This document shows positions 23,272 through 33,284 of a stretch of 64,000 nucleotides of DNA, one piece after another. Every line of letters begins with the position of its first letter. Position 1 is the stretch's first letter. The position numbers and the translations under genes were made by a program. The notes beneath the pieces were generated by a model that was not told the DNA's origin, ran no database searches, and worked only from the letters and a program-made list of their open reading frames with translations. The stretch lies in NCBI RefSeq assembly GCF_020782115.1, contig NZ_JAJGMW010000003.1, forward strand, positions 124,001 through 188,000, written 5' to 3'. The DNA is from Leeuwenhoekiella parthenopeia (GTDB taxonomy: Bacteria > Bacteroidota > Bacteroidia > Flavobacteriales > Flavobacteriaceae).

Positions 23272-25122
23272 TTACTCAACCGTGACCGACTTGGCCAGGT
23301 TACGTGGCTGGTCAACATTTTTACCTAGCATTACTGCAATGTGATAAGACAGTAACTGCAATGGTATTGTGGTAAGCAGCGGTGACATCGAGTCCATCAC
23401 TTCGGGAACTTCGATCACATGATCTGCCAATTCCTTTACCGTCACGTCTCCCTTGGTCACAATCGCGATAATTTTACCTTTTCGGCTTTTGATCTCCTGA
23501 ATGTTACTTACAATCTTATCGTAATGCCCGCGACGGGTTGCAATCACCACCACCGGCATCTGTTCGTCAATAAGCGCAATAGGACCGTGCTTCATTTCGG
23601 CAGCCGGGTAACCTTCTGCGTGTATATAGGAAATTTCTTTAAGCTTCAACGCTCCTTCCAGTGCCACCGGGAAATTAAATCCACGTCCCAGATACAGGCA
23701 GTTGGAAGCATCTTTGTAAACCTCGGCTATCTTCCTGACGTGCTCGTTATTCTTCAGCGCTTCTTCTACTTTTTCAGGAATCAAACGCAATTCTTCGAGA
23801 TGCATATGAAAGTCGGAAGTAGAAATTTTGCCTTTTGCTTTAGCGATTTTCAGTCCCAAAAGGGTTAGAACTGTAATTTGTGTGGTGAAAGCTTTGGTCG
23901 AAGCCACACCAATTTCAGGCCCTGCGTGGGTATAAGCGCCCGCGTGTGCTTCTCTGGAAATCGAAGATCCCACAACATTACACACTCCAAACACAAAAGC
24001 TCCGTGCTCTTTGGCCAGTTTCATTGCCGCCATGGTGTCTGCAGTTTCTCCGCTTTGGGAGATTGCTATAACCACATCGTCTTTCTCAATTACCGGATTG
24101 CGGTATCTAAACTCTGAAGCATATTCTACCTCAACCGGAACACGCACCAGCTCTTCAATAATGTATTCTGCAACCAGACCGGCATGCCAGGATGTACCAC
24201 AAGCCAGAATAACCAGACGTTTTGCATTTAAAAATTTATCGATATGATCGTCAACACCGGCCATTTTGATAATGCCTTTGTGCTCGCGCATACGCCCTCT
24301 AAAGGTATCGCGTATGGCCTGCGGCTGCTCGTAAATTTCCTTGAGCATGAAATGCGGATAACCGCCTTTTTCTATCTGCTCCAGATTGAGTTTTAGCTCC
24401 TGAATATACGGCTGGCTCACCAACGCATCATCCTGAATATTAAATACCTTAACCTCACGACCCCGGCGTACAACAGCCATCTCGCCATCTTCAAGATACA
24501 GCGCATTTTGGGTATATTCAATGAAAGGAGAGGCATCTGAGGCGATGAAAAACTCATCTTCGCCAATGCCAATAGCAAGCGGACTCCCTAAACGGGCAAC
24601 CACAATTTCGTTAGGCTTTTTCTTATCAAAAACAGCGATGGCGTAAGCTCCTACGGTTTCATTTAAAGCAATCTGTACAGCTTTACCCAGCTTTACGTTT
24701 TGTTTGATCTGAACGTCTTCAATAAGATTTACTAAAACTTCGGTATCCGTTTCTGATGTAAAGGTGTAACCGCGCTTGGTAAGTTCTTTTTTAATCGCAT
24801 CATAATTCTCAATGATTCCGTTGTGAATAATCACCAGATCACCGGAATTTGAATAATGGGGGTGTGAATTTATGTCGTTAGGCACACCGTGAGTTGCCCA
24901 GCGTGTGTGACCTATTCCTAAAGTCCCTTTGGTAATGCCTGCCTGCTCCGCTTTTTTCCTAAGATCTTCAACTTTACCTTTGGTTTTGCAAAGCGAAATC
25001 TGCTCTCCATCATAAATCGCAATACCTGCACTATCATAACCCCGGTACTCTAAACGCTGTAAGCCTTTGAGAACAATGGGATACGCCTGTCTGTGACCTA
25101 TGTAACCTACGATACCACACAT
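23272..25122 (-). CDS. glmS: Glutamine--fructose-6-phosphate aminotransferase
   Basis: A 616-residue enzyme making glucosamine-6-phosphate for peptidoglycan and LPS. The N-terminal glutaminase starts MCGIVGYIG with catalytic Cys2, and includes GHTRWATHGVP. Two SIS domains follow (about 290-420 and 465-600) with LACGTSWHAGLVAEY and ISQSGETADTMAAM, ending DQPRNLAKSVTVE. The usual glmS ribozyme of Firmicutes is not expected here; the gene is only three bases downstream of the DUF4270 gene. Confidence 0.98.
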   Translation of the reverse strand: MCGIVGYIGHRQAYPIVLKGLQRLEYRGYDSAGIAIYDGEQISLCKTKGKVEDLRKKAEQAGITKGTLGIGHTRWATHGVPNDINSHPHYSNSGDLVIIHNGIIENYDAIKKELTKRGYTFTSETDTEVLVNLIEDVQIKQNVKLGKAVQIALNETVGAYAIAVFDKKKPNEIVVARLGSPLAIGIGEDEFFIASDASPFIEYTQNALYLEDGEMAVVRRGREVKVFNIQDDALVSQPYIQELKLNLEQIEKGGYPHFMLKEIYEQPQAIRDTFRGRMREHKGIIKMAGVDDHIDKFLNAKRLVILACGTSWHAGLVAEYIIEELVRVPVEVEYASEFRYRNPVIEKDDVVIAISQSGETADTMAAMKLAKEHGAFVFGVCNVVGSSISREAHAGAYTHAGPEIGVASTKAFTTQITVLTLLGLKIAKAKGKISTSDFHMHLEELRLIPEKVEEALKNNEHVRKIAEVYKDASNCLYLGRGFNFPVALEGALKLKEISYIHAEGYPAAEMKHGPIALIDEQMPVVVIATRRGHYDKIVSNIQEIKSRKGKIIAIVTKGDVTVKELADHVIEVPEVMDSMSPLLTTIPLQLLSYHIAVMLGKNVDQPRNLAKSVTVE

Positions 25123-25125
25123 AAA

Positions 25126-26727
25126 TTATTGATTTGAAACTTCAGCATAAAAAATTCTAAGCTTGAGCTTTTGTGCCTCAGGCACATTAGCTCCCGTACC
25201 GTACAACACTGTACCTTGCTGAGAGATTATTGAAGTAAAAGGCAAACGGTTAGGCCGGTCTTCATCAGTAGTATTCTCAATCATTCCGGTTCCTGTAAAA
25301 ATCAAATTTTGACTTACTACAATTCCCAGTTTGGTCGCCGGATTTTCGTTATCAGGATTGAGTAATCCCTTAACGTGTTCGGTAATACGTATTCTGTAAC
25401 TTCTATCGCCATTATCGCGTTCTCTCAAGGGACCCAAATGTGAAGTGCCTACTGCCGCAACTACTCCCTGTGAGCTTACAGAAGCATCAGCGTTATAGTC
25501 TGCCAATGGCTGATTGGTCTCCAGATTATAGATATAAATACGGGGAGCAATTTGTACTGCGACATTATTTGTAAACGCGTTTATCAAATCGTCATTCACA
25601 AAGAATTCGAGATTGGCCTCCCTGATAATGCGCTGTTTTGAACGCTCGGTTTCCAATACGTCTGAAATCCCGTCGTCATCAGAATCAGGACCCCCAAACA
25701 ATTCAATCACCGCCATACTGCCCTGACCTCCTTTTAGCAACAGGTTGTCATCGCCTTCGGTTGTATTAATGGTGCCAACCTCTGCTTCAACTTCTGCTTT
25801 AAAATCATTTTGATAACCGATAACGGAATTCCCTTCAAAATTTATTCGAACTGAAGATTCCTCGCGATCGGTATCAGGTCCCGATTTATACTTTATGGTA
25901 ATGCCCGAATTAGCGCGGTCAAACAAAAAGTAGTTTCCGGTACCTCCTATAGATTCCGCTTTCAGATAAATTCCTCTGAAGTAATTTCGGAAACTGTTTG
26001 AATTAAAAAGCGCATCACTTCCTTCCTGATCAAAAATTGCCTGTTTCCAAAAATCTTTTGTATCCTGATCGGTTAATTTGAGGCGCAAGCGCGGACTCAC
26101 CAAAGTGGTATCTACAGTACCCGTTGATCCTTCAGCAACATTAGGTACAGCCTCATCAGAAGGAACTAAACTATTAACTTCAAAAAGGATTCTGTCTTCA
26201 ATGCCTGAAAATTGCTGTAAGTCATTCGAATAATAGACCGCACTTTCTGTAAAGTCCGGCGGAGCTGTTTCGCTTAAAAAATACTTAGAACGATAAGCCG
26301 TAAGCTTAATCGGGTTGTTGCCATAAACCGAATCTAAGCTATACTCGGTTTCGTTTTCTGCATTTATGCTTGAGGTACTGTAATACGTAATATCTATTAA
26401 TACCGTATCTATAACGGGATTTTCACCAAAACTGGGGTTATAGCTGGTTAAACCTACCTGCGTAAGATAAGATGCCGTGGTATTACCATAAATGGTATCC
26501 TGATAAAAACCAAGAGCTCCGGCAGACAGTCCGTTAGTCTGAACACCGCTTCCGTTAAAGAAAGGACGGTTATAGGCGACTACATCTAATTCTGAACTTT
26601 CGGAGGTAAAATTGGAGGCATCTACAAGGCCATTACCCACTTCCTGAAAATCATCCTGACAAGATACCAGTATAAAAAGAAACATTAGAGAACCCAATGT
26701 TCTCGACAGCACGGTATTCAATTTCAT
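25126..26727 (-). CDS. DUF4270-type lipoprotein
   Basis: A 533-residue exported lipoprotein with a signal peptide ending LMFLFILVSCQDD (acceptor Cys at about residue 23). The remainder is beta-rich, with the family pattern YNRPF and repeated acidic loops such as GGPDSDDDGISD, which resembles a calcium-binding loop. DUF4270 proteins are almost restricted to Bacteroidota and often sit between glmS and a glycogen-synthase-like gene, as here. Function unknown; surface exposure is plausible. Confidence 0.85.
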   Translation of the reverse strand: MKLNTVLSRTLGSLMFLFILVSCQDDFQEVGNGLVDASNFTSESSELDVVAYNRPFFNGSGVQTNGLSAGALGFYQDTIYGNTTASYLTQVGLTSYNPSFGENPVIDTVLIDITYYSTSSINAENETEYSLDSVYGNNPIKLTAYRSKYFLSETAPPDFTESAVYYSNDLQQFSGIEDRILFEVNSLVPSDEAVPNVAEGSTGTVDTTLVSPRLRLKLTDQDTKDFWKQAIFDQEGSDALFNSNSFRNYFRGIYLKAESIGGTGNYFLFDRANSGITIKYKSGPDTDREESSVRINFEGNSVIGYQNDFKAEVEAEVGTINTTEGDDNLLLKGGQGSMAVIELFGGPDSDDDGISDVLETERSKQRIIREANLEFFVNDDLINAFTNNVAVQIAPRIYIYNLETNQPLADYNADASVSSQGVVAAVGTSHLGPLRERDNGDRSYRIRITEHVKGLLNPDNENPATKLGIVVSQNLIFTGTGMIENTTDEDRPNRLPFTSIISQQGTVLYGTGANVPEAQKLKLRIFYAEVSNQ

Positions 26728-26739
26728 TCGTTTTTTGTT

Positions 26740-27549
26740 TTAATCTAGCACTTTAGTCGTGTAGAATTCTTCATAAGCCTGGGCAAATTCCTCTTTTTTC
26801 TTGAAGGGTAGCACAGGGATTTTTGTCACATTTAAGTACTTGGCCAACTCCTCATCAAGATTTGCCGAACCAATAATCGCAGCATCCGAATTTTTAACCG
26901 CTACTTTCATCAAATTAACGTAAGTGGGTTTTTCTAATTCTGAAATATCGCCTTTGTCGATCCCATCAAAAGCAATCTTATCTATAAGCTGCTCATTTAA
27001 CGTGTCATCAAAACCTGTATTGTAAACCGATGTTACAATCTTGCTTTGTTTAAAGAGGGGCTCACTTGCATAGTACTGCTTCAGGTATAACGGAAGCAAA
27101 GATGCCAGCCAGCCGTGAACGTGAATGATATCTGGAGCCCAGTTTAGTTTTTTCACCGTTTCGACCACTCCTTTTGCAAAAAATATCGCCCGCTCATCAT
27201 TATCAGGAAATAAATTTCCATCCTCATCTGTAAACGTAGCCTTTCGCTTAAAATACTCCTCATTATCAATAAAATAAACCTGAATACGCTCTTTAGGTAT
27301 TGAGGCGACTTTAATGATAAGCGGCATGTCAAAGTCATTTATGACAAGATTCATTCCGGACAAACGTATCACTTCGTGAAGTTGGTGACGTCTCTCATTG
27401 ATATTGCCGTATCTGGGCATAAAAATCCTTATTTGACCTCCTTTGCTATTTACCATTTGAGGTACTTCGAAAGACATGGATGCGATTTCAGTCTCTGGTA
27501 AATACGGTATAACTTCAGATGATACGTACAATATCCTCTTATCTTTCAT
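26740..27549 (-). CDS. Half-length glycogen/starch synthase-like protein (GT5 N-terminal domain only)
   Basis: A 269-residue protein matching only the N-terminal GT5 domain of glycogen synthase: ILYVSSEVIPYL, IRIFMPRYGNIN, VHGWLASLLPLYLKQYY and YNTGFDDTLNEQLI. The C-terminal Rossmann domain that binds the nucleotide sugar is absent, and the K-x-G-G motif expected after the first strand is replaced by PETEIAS. Catalysis is therefore unlikely. It sits between the DUF4270 gene and panC. TAATTTTG on the minus strand (27596-27589) may be its -7 box. Confidence 0.8.
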   Translation of the reverse strand: MKDKRILYVSSEVIPYLPETEIASMSFEVPQMVNSKGGQIRIFMPRYGNINERRHQLHEVIRLSGMNLVINDFDMPLIIKVASIPKERIQVYFIDNEEYFKRKATFTDEDGNLFPDNDERAIFFAKGVVETVKKLNWAPDIIHVHGWLASLLPLYLKQYYASEPLFKQSKIVTSVYNTGFDDTLNEQLIDKIAFDGIDKGDISELEKPTYVNLMKVAVKNSDAAIIGSANLDEELAKYLNVTKIPVLPFKKKEEFAQAYEEFYTTKVLD

Positions 27550-27656
27550 AAATGTGCTTCTAAGTTTCTGTTACGGCTAAAAAACACGCAAAATTACGAA
27601 AATTTATGCAGATTGCCAGTAATATAGTAATTTTGCCGCCTGTTAAATTAGTCCGG

Positions 27657-28505
27657 ATGCACGTATACACTCATAGACCGCAAATTTCTGCGGCTGTTGC
27701 AAATCACAAAAAAAAAGGAGCCAAAGTAGGTTTTGTACCTACCATGGGAGCCCTGCACCGGGGACATGCGAGCCTTTTTGATTTCGCCCAGAAAAACTGT
27801 GATCTTGTCGTGGTAAGCATCTTTGTAAACCCTACTCAATTTAATAATCCGAAAGATTTAGAAACTTATCCGCGCGATTTACAGGCTGATTTAGCGTTTT
27901 TAGAAGGTATAAATCCCAACATTCTTGTTTTTGCGCCGAGCACTACAACGATATACGGCGAAAATGTGAGTGCGTTGGATTTTGATTTTGACGGTCTTGA
28001 CGCGGTTATGGAAGGTGCTTTCAGACCCGGTCATTTTGAAGGCGTGGCAACCGTCCTGAAATACCTTTTTGAGATTGTTAATCCCGATATGGCTTTTTTT
28101 GGCGAAAAAGATTATCAGCAATTACAAATCATTAAAAAGCTTGTGGAGCTGGAACAAATTCCGGTAGAAATAATAGGTTGTCCCATAAGCAGGCATGATG
28201 ACGGCCTGGCCGAAAGTTCACGCAACCAAAGACTCTCAAAACAGCATCGGGAAGCCGCCCCTTTCATCTATAAAACCCTGATGCAAGCTAAATCCCTTTT
28301 TAACGACAAAAGCACGAGCGAAGTAGAAGCTTTTGTTGAAAATGAATTTAAGGGACACGCACTTTTAAATCTGGAATATTTTGAGATTGCCAATGCCAAT
28401 AGCCTGGCTCACGCGAGCGAAAAGAAAGCAGATGAGCAATACCGCGCTTTTATAGCGGCCTTTGCAGATGAGGTACGCCTTATTGATAATATCGCCCTAA
28501 ATTAA
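27657..28505 (+). CDS. panC: Pantothenate synthetase
   Basis: A 282-residue enzyme joining pantoate and beta-alanine. VGFVPTMGALHRGHASL holds the HIGH-like ATP site, and FFGEKDYQQLQIIKKLV and SSRNQRLS are further signatures. ATG 27657 (MHVYTHRPQI) is preferred over 27606, because a -7 box TAATTTTG lies at 27628-27635, inside the longer version. It is followed by panD after 18 bases, so the two vitamin B5 genes form an operon. Confidence 0.95.
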   Translation: MHVYTHRPQISAAVANHKKKGAKVGFVPTMGALHRGHASLFDFAQKNCDLVVVSIFVNPTQFNNPKDLETYPRDLQADLAFLEGINPNILVFAPSTTTIYGENVSALDFDFDGLDAVMEGAFRPGHFEGVATVLKYLFEIVNPDMAFFGEKDYQQLQIIKKLVELEQIPVEIIGCPISRHDDGLAESSRNQRLSKQHREAAPFIYKTLMQAKSLFNDKSTSEVEAFVENEFKGHALLNLEYFEIANANSLAHASEKKADEQYRAFIAAFADEVRLIDNIALN

Positions 28506-28523
28506 AAACCCTATTTTTACATC

Positions 28524-28874
28524 ATGTTAGTTAACGTTGTAAAGTCAAAAATTCACCGCGTCAAAGTAACCGGCGCCGAACTCCATTATATAGGAAGTAT
28601 TACGATTGACGAAGATTTAATGGATGCTGCCGGCATTATTGAAGGGGAGCGCGTTCAAATCGTAAATGTTACCAACGGCGAGCGTCTGGAAACCTACGCC
28701 ATCCCGGGACCCCGTAAAAGCGGCGAGGTTACCCTCAATGGGGCTGCAGCCCGCAAAGTAGCAAAAGGGGACACGCTTATTCTTATAGTTTATGCTTTCA
28801 TGGAACTTGAAGAAGCCAAAGCATTTAAACCTTCTCTGGTTTTTCCTGACGAAGAAACAAACCTGCTTAAATAA
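28524..28874 (+). CDS. panD: Aspartate 1-decarboxylase
   Basis: A 116-residue pyruvoyl-dependent enzyme producing beta-alanine for PanC. The self-cleavage site is YIGSITID, where Gly-Ser is cut to generate the pyruvoyl group (Ser about 26). It also has [13 protein letters not shown] and [12 protein letters not shown], typical of PanD. Length matches the family. It lies directly between panC and the flippase-like gene. Confidence 0.97.
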   Translation: MLVNVVKSKIHRVKVTGAELHYIGSITIDEDLMDAAGIIEGERVQIVNVTNGERLETYAIPGPRKSGEVTLNGAAARKVAKGDTLILIVYAFMELEEAKAFKPSLVFPDEETNLLK

Positions 28875-28892
28875 CCTGACTTCCTTTTAAAA

Positions 28893-29861
28893 TTGAGTAA
28901 AAAATCCCTGATTAAACTTTTAAAAATCATACTCCCGCTTGGGATTGGGATTTTTCTTATTTACTACTCCTTAAGTTCTGCCACTGCTCAGGAACGGGCT
29001 ACGCTCTGGGAAAATATCAAACTGGCCAATCCCTGGTATGTTTTGCTCTCTCTGTTTTTTGGGGTTTTGAGCCACTTATCGCGTGCCTACCGCTGGAAAT
29101 ACCTGCTCGAACCTATGAGTTACCAGACAGGACTTGCCAATAGATTTATGGCCGTGATGGCCGCCTACCTTGCAAATCTGGGTATTCCCCGTAGCGGCGA
29201 ACTGCTTAGAGGGGCTTTGATGACCACTTACGAAGAAGTTCCTTTTGAAAAGGCATTTGGCACCATCATTTCAGAGCGTCTGGCAGACTTTATTATGTTG
29301 CTTTCGCTAGTCGCCATTGCCTTGATATCCCAAACCGATCTGCTTCTTCAGTATTTCGCAGAGCGGAATATAAACCCACTCTACACCTTAATTGTTCTTG
29401 TCGCTCTCGTGGCTATGATTTTCATTGGTTTCAGACTTATCAAACGTGCAAAAAGCGGAATCCTGCTCAGGATAAAAAACATTGCTGCCGGTCTGGTTGA
29501 AGGCATGCTGAGTATTTTAAAAATGAAGCAGAAATGGGCTTTTATAGCGCATACGCTATTTATTTGGGTGATGTATGTCGCCATGTTCTGGATCATTAAA
29601 TTTACCATCCCCGAGATCGCAGCGGCACCTTTTAGCGTGATCCTCGCGGCATTTATCATCGGTTCGTTTTCCATTTCGGTGACCAACGGCGGGATTGGGG
29701 TTTACCCTATTGCCATAGGTGCCCTGTTTGTATTTTTTGGTTTCAGCAAAGAAGGCGGAGAGGCCTTTGGCTGGATCATCTGGGGATCTCAGACCCTGCT
29801 GGTTGTGGTTCTTGGCGCCCTGTCCTTTTTACTTTTGCCTTTGCTCAATCGCAACCGCTAA
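28893..29861 (+). CDS. Flippase-like membrane protein (LPG-synthase transmembrane domain family)
   Basis: A 322-residue protein with about eight transmembrane helices, related to the AglD/lysylphosphatidylglycerol-synthase membrane domain (UPF0104-like). Signatures include SHLSRAYRWKYLLEPM, NLGIPRSGELLRGALM and SVTNGGIGVYPIAIG. The start is TTG at 28893 (MSKKSLIKLLK). It may move a lipid-linked molecule across the inner membrane; the substrate is unknown. It follows panD by 18 bases, a linkage seen in many flavobacteria. Confidence 0.85.
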   Translation: MSKKSLIKLLKIILPLGIGIFLIYYSLSSATAQERATLWENIKLANPWYVLLSLFFGVLSHLSRAYRWKYLLEPMSYQTGLANRFMAVMAAYLANLGIPRSGELLRGALMTTYEEVPFEKAFGTIISERLADFIMLLSLVAIALISQTDLLLQYFAERNINPLYTLIVLVALVAMIFIGFRLIKRAKSGILLRIKNIAAGLVEGMLSILKMKQKWAFIAHTLFIWVMYVAMFWIIKFTIPEIAAAPFSVILAAFIIGSFSISVTNGGIGVYPIAIGALFVFFGFSKEGGEAFGWIIWGSQTLLVVVLGALSFLLLPLLNRNR

Positions 29862-29935
29862 TTCTGCGGCCACAAAACTTTAGAGGTAGCTTCGGTTTTT
29901 ATCGCTAAATTCACGCTACCTAAAATCTACCTCAA

Positions 29936-31072
29936 ATGAAAACTATTACCTACTTCCTGCTGTTTCTGGCATTCAGCAGTCAGGCACAGGTGCTTTACGA
30001 AAGCGTGCCTTCTTCTTCCCTTCGGGAACCGCGAAATGTAAAAATTCAGCTTCCGCGTAATTATGAGCAAAACAAAGACAAAAGTTATCCCGTAATTCTA
30101 GTACTTGACGGTGATTATCTATTTGAGCCCGTTGCCGGCAGTGCAGATTATTACGGTTACTGGGAAGATATGCCTCAGGCCATTGTGGTGGGTGTGATGC
30201 AGCCCGACCGTATGGCCGACACCTATTACAGCGACGAAAACTTTTTGCCCGCAGAGACCGGAGCCGCTTTTTTCGAATTTCTAGGAATGGATCTTTTTCC
30301 GTGGCTCAGTAAACAATACCGCCTGGCTCCTTTTAATGTGGTCGTGGGCCATGACGTGACGGCAGCATTTAGCAATTACTATTTAATGAAAAGTCCGCCG
30401 CTGTTTAACGCCTACATCTCATTAAGCCCCGATTTTACACCCGAAATGACTAACCGCCTTTTGCCTGTTTTTCAGAATACCGAAAGTCAGCTCTTTTATT
30501 ACCAGGCCACCGGCAGTGAGGATATCGAAGACTTACGGGAGCGTATTTTGGCCTTTGATCAGGAATTAAAAGCTGTACAGAATGATAAGTTTCATTATTA
30601 TTTTGACGATTTTGAAAACGCCTCGCATTATTCGCTCGCAGGACGAGCCATACCCAATGCTCTGGAAAAGGTGTTTTCGGTTTACCGCCCCATAAGCAAA
30701 AAGGAGTTTAATGAAGTAATCTTAAAGACCGAGTCGCCTTATGAATACCTGATAAAAAAATATGAGACCGTACAAAATCTCTTTGGTCTCAATGATCAGA
30801 TTCGGGTAAATGACTTTATCGCTATTGCGGCCGCTCTGGAGAAAAATGCAGACTGGGAAGGCTTTGAAAACCTGGGCAAACTGGCCCGTAAGGAATACCC
30901 CGAAACCATTTTGGGCGCGTATTATCTGGGAAGAGCACTTGAAGGTCAGGGCGAACCCAAAAAAGCGATGCGCACCTACGAAGGTGCCTTGGTGCTTAAA
31001 GATGTGGGGAATATTAATAAAGATTTACTCATGATGCGTGCCCAGCGCATAAAAGATGATTTTGGATATTAA
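29936..31072 (+). CDS. Secreted alpha/beta-hydrolase-fold protein lacking the nucleophile serine
   Basis: A 378-residue protein. A signal peptide (MKTITYFLLFLAFSSQAQ) precedes an esterase-D/Fes-like fold (YPVILVLDGDYLFEPVAGSA, IVVGVMQPDR). At the nucleophile elbow, where GHSxGG is expected, it reads GHDVTA (residues 138-143), so Asp replaces Ser. Residues about 285-370 look TPR-like (FENLGKLARKEYPETILGAY). It may be a pseudoenzyme or use Asp as nucleophile. The stop codon overlaps the radA start by one base (TAATG). Confidence 0.78.
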   Translation: MKTITYFLLFLAFSSQAQVLYESVPSSSLREPRNVKIQLPRNYEQNKDKSYPVILVLDGDYLFEPVAGSADYYGYWEDMPQAIVVGVMQPDRMADTYYSDENFLPAETGAAFFEFLGMDLFPWLSKQYRLAPFNVVVGHDVTAAFSNYYLMKSPPLFNAYISLSPDFTPEMTNRLLPVFQNTESQLFYYQATGSEDIEDLRERILAFDQELKAVQNDKFHYYFDDFENASHYSLAGRAIPNALEKVFSVYRPISKKEFNEVILKTESPYEYLIKKYETVQNLFGLNDQIRVNDFIAIAAALEKNADWEGFENLGKLARKEYPETILGAYYLGRALEGQGEPKKAMRTYEGALVLKDVGNINKDLLMMRAQRIKDDFGY

Positions 31073-32433
31073 TGGCTAAAGTAAAAACTACCTTTTTCTG
31101 TCAAAACTGCGGTGCCCAATATGCCAAATGGCAGGGGCAGTGCAACTCCTGTAAGGAATGGAACACCATAGCAGAAGAAGTCGTTCAAAAAGCAGAAAAA
31201 ACAGGCTGGAAAGCCGAAACACCTACAGCGAAACGCGTAGCCAAACCCCAGCGTATTCAGGAGATTGACACCACACGGGACGCCAGGCTTAATACTAAAA
31301 ACAATGAGCTCAACCGGGTACTCGGCGGCGGCCTCGTGCCGGGTTCGCTAACCTTGCTGGGCGGACAACCGGGCATTGGTAAAAGCACGCTGATGCTTCA
31401 GATTGCGTTGATGCTGCCCTATAAAACGCTTTATGTTTCAGGGGAAGAAAGTGCCCAGCAGATTAAAATGCGAGCCGAACGCATCAATGCTGAAGCCGAA
31501 AATTGTTTTATTCTTACGGAAACCAAAACCCAGAATATCTTTAAACAGATCGAAGCGATTGAACCCGATATTGTGATTATCGATTCTATTCAAACCCTGC
31601 ACAGCGATTATATTGAGAGCGGTGCCGGAAGCATTTTGCAAATACGTGAAACCACTACCGAACTCATCAAATTTGCCAAAGAAACCGCTACTCCGGTTAT
31701 TTTAATCGGTCATATTACCAAAGACGGAAACATCGCCGGACCCAAAATCCTGGAGCATATGGTGGATACCGTACTGCAGTTTGAAGGCGACCGCAATCAC
31801 GTGTACCGCATTTTAAGAGCGCACAAAAACCGTTTTGGGTCAACCAATGAATTGGGTATTTATGAGATGCAGGGCAGCGGCTTGCGGGAAGTCTCTAATC
31901 CGTCTGAGATTTTGATCTCCAAGAATGATGAGGAATTGAGCGGGACAGCTATAGCTGCCACCTTAGAGGGGATGCGCCCGCTGATGATCGAGATACAGGC
32001 TTTGGTGAGTACCGCGGTCTACGGCACGCCGCAGCGCAGCGCAACGGGTTATAATGCCAAGCGGCTCAATATGATTCTCGCGGTGCTTGAAAAACGTGCG
32101 GGTTTCAGACTTGGGGCGAAAGATGTTTTTTTAAATATCACCGGTGGAATTTCGGTTGACGATACAGCCATTGACCTGGCCGTAGTGGCTGCAATTCTTT
32201 CAAGCAATGAAGATATTGCTGTTGCAAAAGACATCTGCTTTGCGGCAGAAATCGGACTTGCAGGAGAAATAAGACCCGTCACCCGCGTAGAGCAACGCAT
32301 TCTGGAGGCTGAAAAATTAGGCTTCGGTACGATTATGATTTCTAAATACTGTAAAATTCCGAAAAACAACTACGGCATCAACATCGTGAAAGTCGCGAAG
32401 ATGAATGATGTGGTCGAGTGGTTGTTTGGGTAG
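31072..32433 (+). CDS. radA: DNA repair protein RadA
   Basis: A 453-residue RadA/Sms ATPase for recombination intermediates. The zinc finger is CQNC...CNSC (Cys 10, 13, 24, 27), the Walker A motif is GGQPGIGKSTL, the RadA-specific KNRFG motif is in HKNRFGSTNE, and the C-terminal Lon-protease-like domain starts near residue 290. It is translationally coupled to the upstream hydrolase gene. Confidence 0.97.
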   Translation: MAKVKTTFFCQNCGAQYAKWQGQCNSCKEWNTIAEEVVQKAEKTGWKAETPTAKRVAKPQRIQEIDTTRDARLNTKNNELNRVLGGGLVPGSLTLLGGQPGIGKSTLMLQIALMLPYKTLYVSGEESAQQIKMRAERINAEAENCFILTETKTQNIFKQIEAIEPDIVIIDSIQTLHSDYIESGAGSILQIRETTTELIKFAKETATPVILIGHITKDGNIAGPKILEHMVDTVLQFEGDRNHVYRILRAHKNRFGSTNELGIYEMQGSGLREVSNPSEILISKNDEELSGTAIAATLEGMRPLMIEIQALVSTAVYGTPQRSATGYNAKRLNMILAVLEKRAGFRLGAKDVFLNITGGISVDDTAIDLAVVAAILSSNEDIAVAKDICFAAEIGLAGEIRPVTRVEQRILEAEKLGFGTIMISKYCKIPKNNYGINIVKVAKMNDVVEWLFG

Positions 32434-32450
32434 ATTTAAGCAAAAGAAAA

Positions 32451-32481
32451 GACCTCACAGGTTTTTGAAACCCGCGAGGTC
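32451..32481. repeat. Decayed CCTCACAGGTTT inverted repeat between radA and sdhB
   Basis: GACCTCACAGGTTT (32451-32464) faces AAACCCGCGAGGTC (32468-32481), with two mismatches in the stem. It is a relative of the perfect copy at 16886-16920. Placed between convergent genes, it may serve as a terminator. Confidence 0.7.
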
Positions 32482-32511
32482 TAATTTAATAATTTCCGCT
32501 TTGCGAAAAAA

Positions 32512-33258
32512 TTATCCTTTGCTTACTGCGCTTAAATACTCACGATTCATACGGGCGATGTTCTCTAAAGAAATACCTTTAGGACATTCTATTTCGCAAG
32601 CCCCGGTATTGGTGCAGTTACCAAAACCTTCCAAATCCATCTGGCGCACCATATTTTGAACACGCTCAGTAGCTTCTACCTCTCCCTGTGGAAGCAAGGC
32701 AAACTGAGATACCTTAGCAGATGTAAACAACATAGCCGAAGCATTCTTACAAGCCGCCACACAAGCTCCACAACCTATACAAGTAGCAGCATAGAATGAG
32801 TCGTCTGCATTTTGTTTTTCGATGGGAATTGCGTTTGCATCAACAGTGTTTCCTGAAGTATTAACTGAGATATACCCGCCCGCTTGTTGAATGCGGTCAA
32901 AAGCAGAACGATCTACAATCAAATCCTGAATCACCGGAAACGCTGTTGCTCTAAAAGGCTCGATAGTAATAGTGTCTCCATCATTAAACTTGCGCATATG
33001 CAACTGGCAGGTAGTCACCAAACGATCCGGACCGTGAGGCTCCCCGTTGATTTGCAGCGAACAGCTACCACAAATTCCCTCGCGGCAATCGTGATCAAAT
33101 TCAACCGGCACTTCACCTTTATTAATCAAATCTTCATTAAGCACGTCTAGCATTTCAAGAAAAGACATATCTCCGTCAATCCCATCAATCTGATAGGTTT
33201 TCATCGCTCCTTTTGCCTTAGCGCTTTCCTGACGCCATATTTTTAACGTAAGTTTCAT
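32512..33258 (-). CDS. sdhB: Succinate dehydrogenase/fumarate reductase iron-sulfur subunit
   Basis: A 248-residue iron-sulfur protein. The 2Fe-2S ligands are in [15 protein letters not shown], the 4Fe-4S and 3Fe-4S ligands in [13 protein letters not shown] and [15 protein letters not shown]. It passes electrons from SdhA to the quinone pool. It lies downstream of sdhA but is separated from it by the four-helix-bundle gene, which breaks an otherwise compact operon. Confidence 0.97.
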   Translation of the reverse strand: MKLTLKIWRQESAKAKGAMKTYQIDGIDGDMSFLEMLDVLNEDLINKGEVPVEFDHDCREGICGSCSLQINGEPHGPDRLVTTCQLHMRKFNDGDTITIEPFRATAFPVIQDLIVDRSAFDRIQQAGGYISVNTSGNTVDANAIPIEKQNADDSFYAATCIGCGACVAACKNASAMLFTSAKVSQFALLPQGEVEATERVQNMVRQMDLEGFGNCTNTGACEIECPKGISLENIARMNREYLSAVSKG

Positions 33259-33284
33259 AAACGTTATTTGTTAATTGTTAAATG

